Source: Pirellula sp.
GTDB lineage: Bacteria > Planctomycetota > Planctomycetia > Pirellulales > Lacipirellulaceae
Assembly: GCA_013822725.1 (NCBI GenBank)
Contig: PNKX01000014.1
Coordinates: 1-64,000, forward strand
Direction: 5' to 3'
Length of the DNA stretch: 64,000 nucleotides
Both the position numbers and the translations under genes were made by a program. Each line of letters starts with the position of its first letter. Positions within the stretch are counted from its first letter, which is position 1. The notes below the pieces were generated by a model. The model searched no databases, had not been told where the DNA came from, and saw only the letters and a list, made by a program, of their open reading frames with translations. This document shows positions 61,953-64,000 of the stretch, one piece after another.

Positions 61953-62004
61953 GGCTTCGTCATTTGACCTGCCGCTTCGGCTTGGACTCGTAGAACGCTG
62001 CCGC

Positions 62005-63315
62005 ATGCCGCTCCCCAACGCCTTTCGCGCGCTTGCTCATCGCAACTACCGCCTGTTCCTTATCGGACAGGGGGTGTCGATGATCGGCACGTGGATGCAG
62101 ACGACCGGGTTGGCGTGGCTCGTCTACAAGATGACGGACAACTCGTTTCTCCTAGGGCTAGTTTCGTTTTGCGGCCAGATCCCCGCGTTCTTCCTCTCGC
62201 CGATCGCGGGCGTGCTGTCGGATCGCTTCGATCGCCGGCGCACGCTCTTCGTGACGCAGGCGATTTCGATGGTGCAGGCCGTGTCGCTCGTGGCGCTCAC
62301 CTGGACGGGCCACATCGAGATCTGGCAGATCATCGCGCTCAGCGCCGTGCTCGGCATGGTCAACGCGTTCGACATGCCGACGCGGCAAGCGTTCCTCTCC
62401 GACATGGCGCCGACGCGCGTCGATCTGCCGAACGCGATTGCGCTCAACTCGTCGATGTTCAACCTCTCACGGCTGATCGGACCGGTGATCGGCGGCGTGC
62501 TGTTGGCCGAGTGGGGCGCGACTGCTTGCTTCCTGACGAACGCCGTCTCCTACATCGCCGTTATTGTCGCGCTCGCAGCGATGCGCGATTTGCCGGTTCG
62601 CGTCGCGCCGCGGCTCGGCCGCGTCAGCAGCGGTCTCGTGGAAGGATTCGTCTACGCCTTCGGCTTCGCACCGATCCGGGCACTGCTGCTGATGATCGCG
62701 ATGGTCAGTCTCCTCGGCATGCCGATCTCGACGCTGCTGCCGGTCTTCGCCAAGGACGTGCTCCATGGCGAAGCCCAAACCTTTGGTTACCTCCTGGCAG
62801 CTTCGGGCGCCGGCGCCCTTACTGGCGCTCTTTACCTCGCTAATCGTCGCACCGTCGTCGGCCTTGGCAAACCGATCGCCGTGGCTACCGTCACGTTCGG
62901 CATTAGCATGATTGCGTTCTCTTACTCGCGGAGCGTGCCGATTTCATGCGTCATCCTGCTGATCGCCGGCTTCTCGATGTTGCTGACGCTTGCCGGTTGC
63001 AACACGCTGCTGCAGACGATCGTCGACGACGACAAGCGTGGCCGCATCATGAGCCTCTACGCGATGGCGTTCATGGGAACCGTGCCGGTCGGCAGCCTGC
63101 TGGCCGGTTCGCTTGCCGACGCCTTCGGCGCGCCCTTGGCGGCGCGGATCAATGGCGTCTTGTGCATCGTCGGCGCCGCGGCGTTCATTCTGCGACTGCC
63201 GGCGCTGCGGAAGCAGGTGTTGCCGATCTACCAGCGCGTGGGCCTTGTGCCGCCGCTCACCGCGGCGGTGGAAGCGGTCGCCGAGCTCCAGGCGGCGCCG
63301 GAAGACGGGGTTTGA
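62005..63315 (+). CDS. MFS transporter (MFS_3-type exporter)
   Basis: 436 residues with about 12 membrane helices. FRALAHRNYRLFLIGQGVSMIGTWMQ opens the family typified by EntS-like exporters; SDRFDRRRTLFVTQ is the conserved loop between helices 2 and 3; GRIMSLYAMAFMGTVPVGSLLAGSLADAFG comes near the end. Likely exports a small molecule; substrate unknown. The longest intervening sequence after bcp is the repeat. Confidence 0.92.
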   Translation: MPLPNAFRALAHRNYRLFLIGQGVSMIGTWMQTTGLAWLVYKMTDNSFLLGLVSFCGQIPAFFLSPIAGVLSDRFDRRRTLFVTQAISMVQAVSLVALTWTGHIEIWQIIALSAVLGMVNAFDMPTRQAFLSDMAPTRVDLPNAIALNSSMFNLSRLIGPVIGGVLLAEWGATACFLTNAVSYIAVIVALAAMRDLPVRVAPRLGRVSSGLVEGFVYAFGFAPIRALLLMIAMVSLLGMPISTLLPVFAKDVLHGEAQTFGYLLAASGAGALTGALYLANRRTVVGLGKPIAVATVTFGISMIAFSYSRSVPISCVILLIAGFSMLLTLAGCNTLLQTIVDDDKRGRIMSLYAMAFMGTVPVGSLLAGSLADAFGAPLAARINGVLCIVGAAAFILRLPALRKQVLPIYQRVGLVPPLTAAVEAVAELQAAPEDGV

Positions 63316-63647
63316 TGAAGATCTGAGGCCTCCCCCAGTCCGGCAAGCCAAGGAAGCTCCTCCCCCGCTGGCAACCCGCTTCTCTTTCCACTCTTTCACT
63401 TTCGGTGTGCCGAAAGCCTCCGCATCGAGCGCATCTTACGCGTCTCAGGCAGCCATTTTTCCAGGGCAGCTCGCGGAATTCGCGACGACGAACAGCGTCG
63501 TCTCGCGCATGCGCGCGTCAGTTTGCGGTGACAAACGGTTGTCACTCAACTCGCAACTGCCACATAGTTGACGCATGTTGTGTGATTCGGACAATCGGCC
63601 TCGCTTGCTCAGTTTCGCTCCGCAGCGCATCTTTTGGGAGTTGAGTG
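63316..63647. other. Gene-free stretch of 332 bases
   Basis: Between the MFS gene and the partial secreted-protein gene. I see no repeat of the families above, no RNA gene and no motif-bearing frame. Presumably holds a promoter. Confidence 0.4.
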
Positions 63648-64000
63648 ATGAGACGATTGATCGGCAGCATGACTTGCTGGAAGTACGTCGCCTGTTGGGG
63701 ACTTTTGTTCATCTGCTGGTGGGGCCAAGCTCCTGCGGCGAACGCCATTGAGGAAGCGGCTTCGGGGGTTTCCATTGACGCGAATGAGCCTGAAGGCCCG
63801 ATCTTGGTCGGCTACGAAGCGACAAGCGATGAACCGACGTCAGGCGTCGAGCCGGCGAGCCACGCTGCGGAACCGCTCCCTACTCCCGCGGCGCCCCGTC
63901 TCGCGGCCGAATTGAAGCCTGTTGTAACTACGCCGGTCGCCACCGCGGCGTCCGCGCCCGTCGTCACCGACGTCATCATGCTCATCGACGCGACCCATAG
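63648..64000 (+). CDS. Secreted protein, 3' end cut by window edge
   Basis: 117 codons from ATG 63648, preceded by GGGAG. A signal peptide (MRRLIGSMTCWKYVACWGLL to about residue 36) precedes a low-complexity, Pro/Ala/Glu-rich linker (EPASHAAEPLPTPAAPRLAA). The visible part ends VVTDVIMLIDATH at the window edge. No family recognised. Confidence 0.7.
   Translation, partial: MRRLIGSMTCWKYVACWGLLFICWWGQAPAANAIEEAASGVSIDANEPEGPILVGYEATSDEPTSGVEPASHAAEPLPTPAAPRLAAELKPVVTTPVATAASAPVVTDVIMLIDATH

Overview
The window looks like chromosomal DNA of a planctomycete, most probably of the Pirellulales. Evidence: type IV pilin-like DUF1559 proteins, an N-terminal planctomycete export motif ending LLESRMLLAG, PEP-CTERM and dockerin-like tails, a sulfatase, PQQ/NHL/BNR propeller proteins, planctomycete-type ArgRS and MetRS, and many long imperfect inverted repeats between genes. 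The taxon is inferred from gene content; no rRNA is present. The left edge cuts a CorA-type transporter and the right edge cuts a secreted protein.

Layout. 1-3.9 kb: CorA, a renalase-like FAD oxidoreductase broken by an in-frame TAG, a lipoprotein glutathione peroxidase and a decayed PP2C phosphatase. 3.9-4.3 kb: tmRNA (minus strand, tag AEGSYALAA). 5.1-13.05 kb: the most interesting region, a RiPP cluster on the plus strand. It holds an MNIO (DUF692) iron oxygenase, a translationally coupled partner protein, a mersacidin/lichenicidin-type precursor with core CSSCHGSKACRVR, a LanM dehydratase whose cyclase domain stops early, a C39-peptidase ABC exporter and an HlyD adaptor. 13.07-16.06 kb (minus): an ExbB/MotA-like channel protein with a vWA/coiled-coil partner, reminiscent of ZorAB. 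16.3-26 kb (minus): secreted propeller, NHL, PQQ-like and dehydrogenase proteins.

26.5-36.4 kb: an XRE-type regulator, a GT2-like protein, hisI, RidA, a thioredoxin-protease fusion, metG, and a BNR propeller followed by a MoaD/ThiS-like protein. 36.5-39.5 kb: three tandem DNRLRE/PEP-CTERM paralogues. 39.6-41.9 kb: DUF488, Vsr and a C5-cytosine methyltransferase. 42.4-46.5 kb: a redoxin/cytochrome c/copper-monooxygenase-like protein, a DUF1559 protein and a PIN toxin-antitoxin pair. 46.5-64 kb: mostly housekeeping (RNase Z-like, scpA, HIT, dgt, PIN-TRAM, HD-GYP, argS, rsfS, bcp, MFS) with a secreted DUF6666-like protein, a membrane pair and a sulfatase.

Intergenic spaces are unusually rich in inverted repeats. 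Several families are visible: nested GAACCGCCAAGGACGCCAAG-type elements, CCCCCGGCTCCGCCGGGGG-type palindromes, TGTCGC/GCGACA palindromes, and an ACTGGYCGCT palindrome that also lies inside the metG linker. Some repeats supply the stop or start codon of the neighbouring gene.
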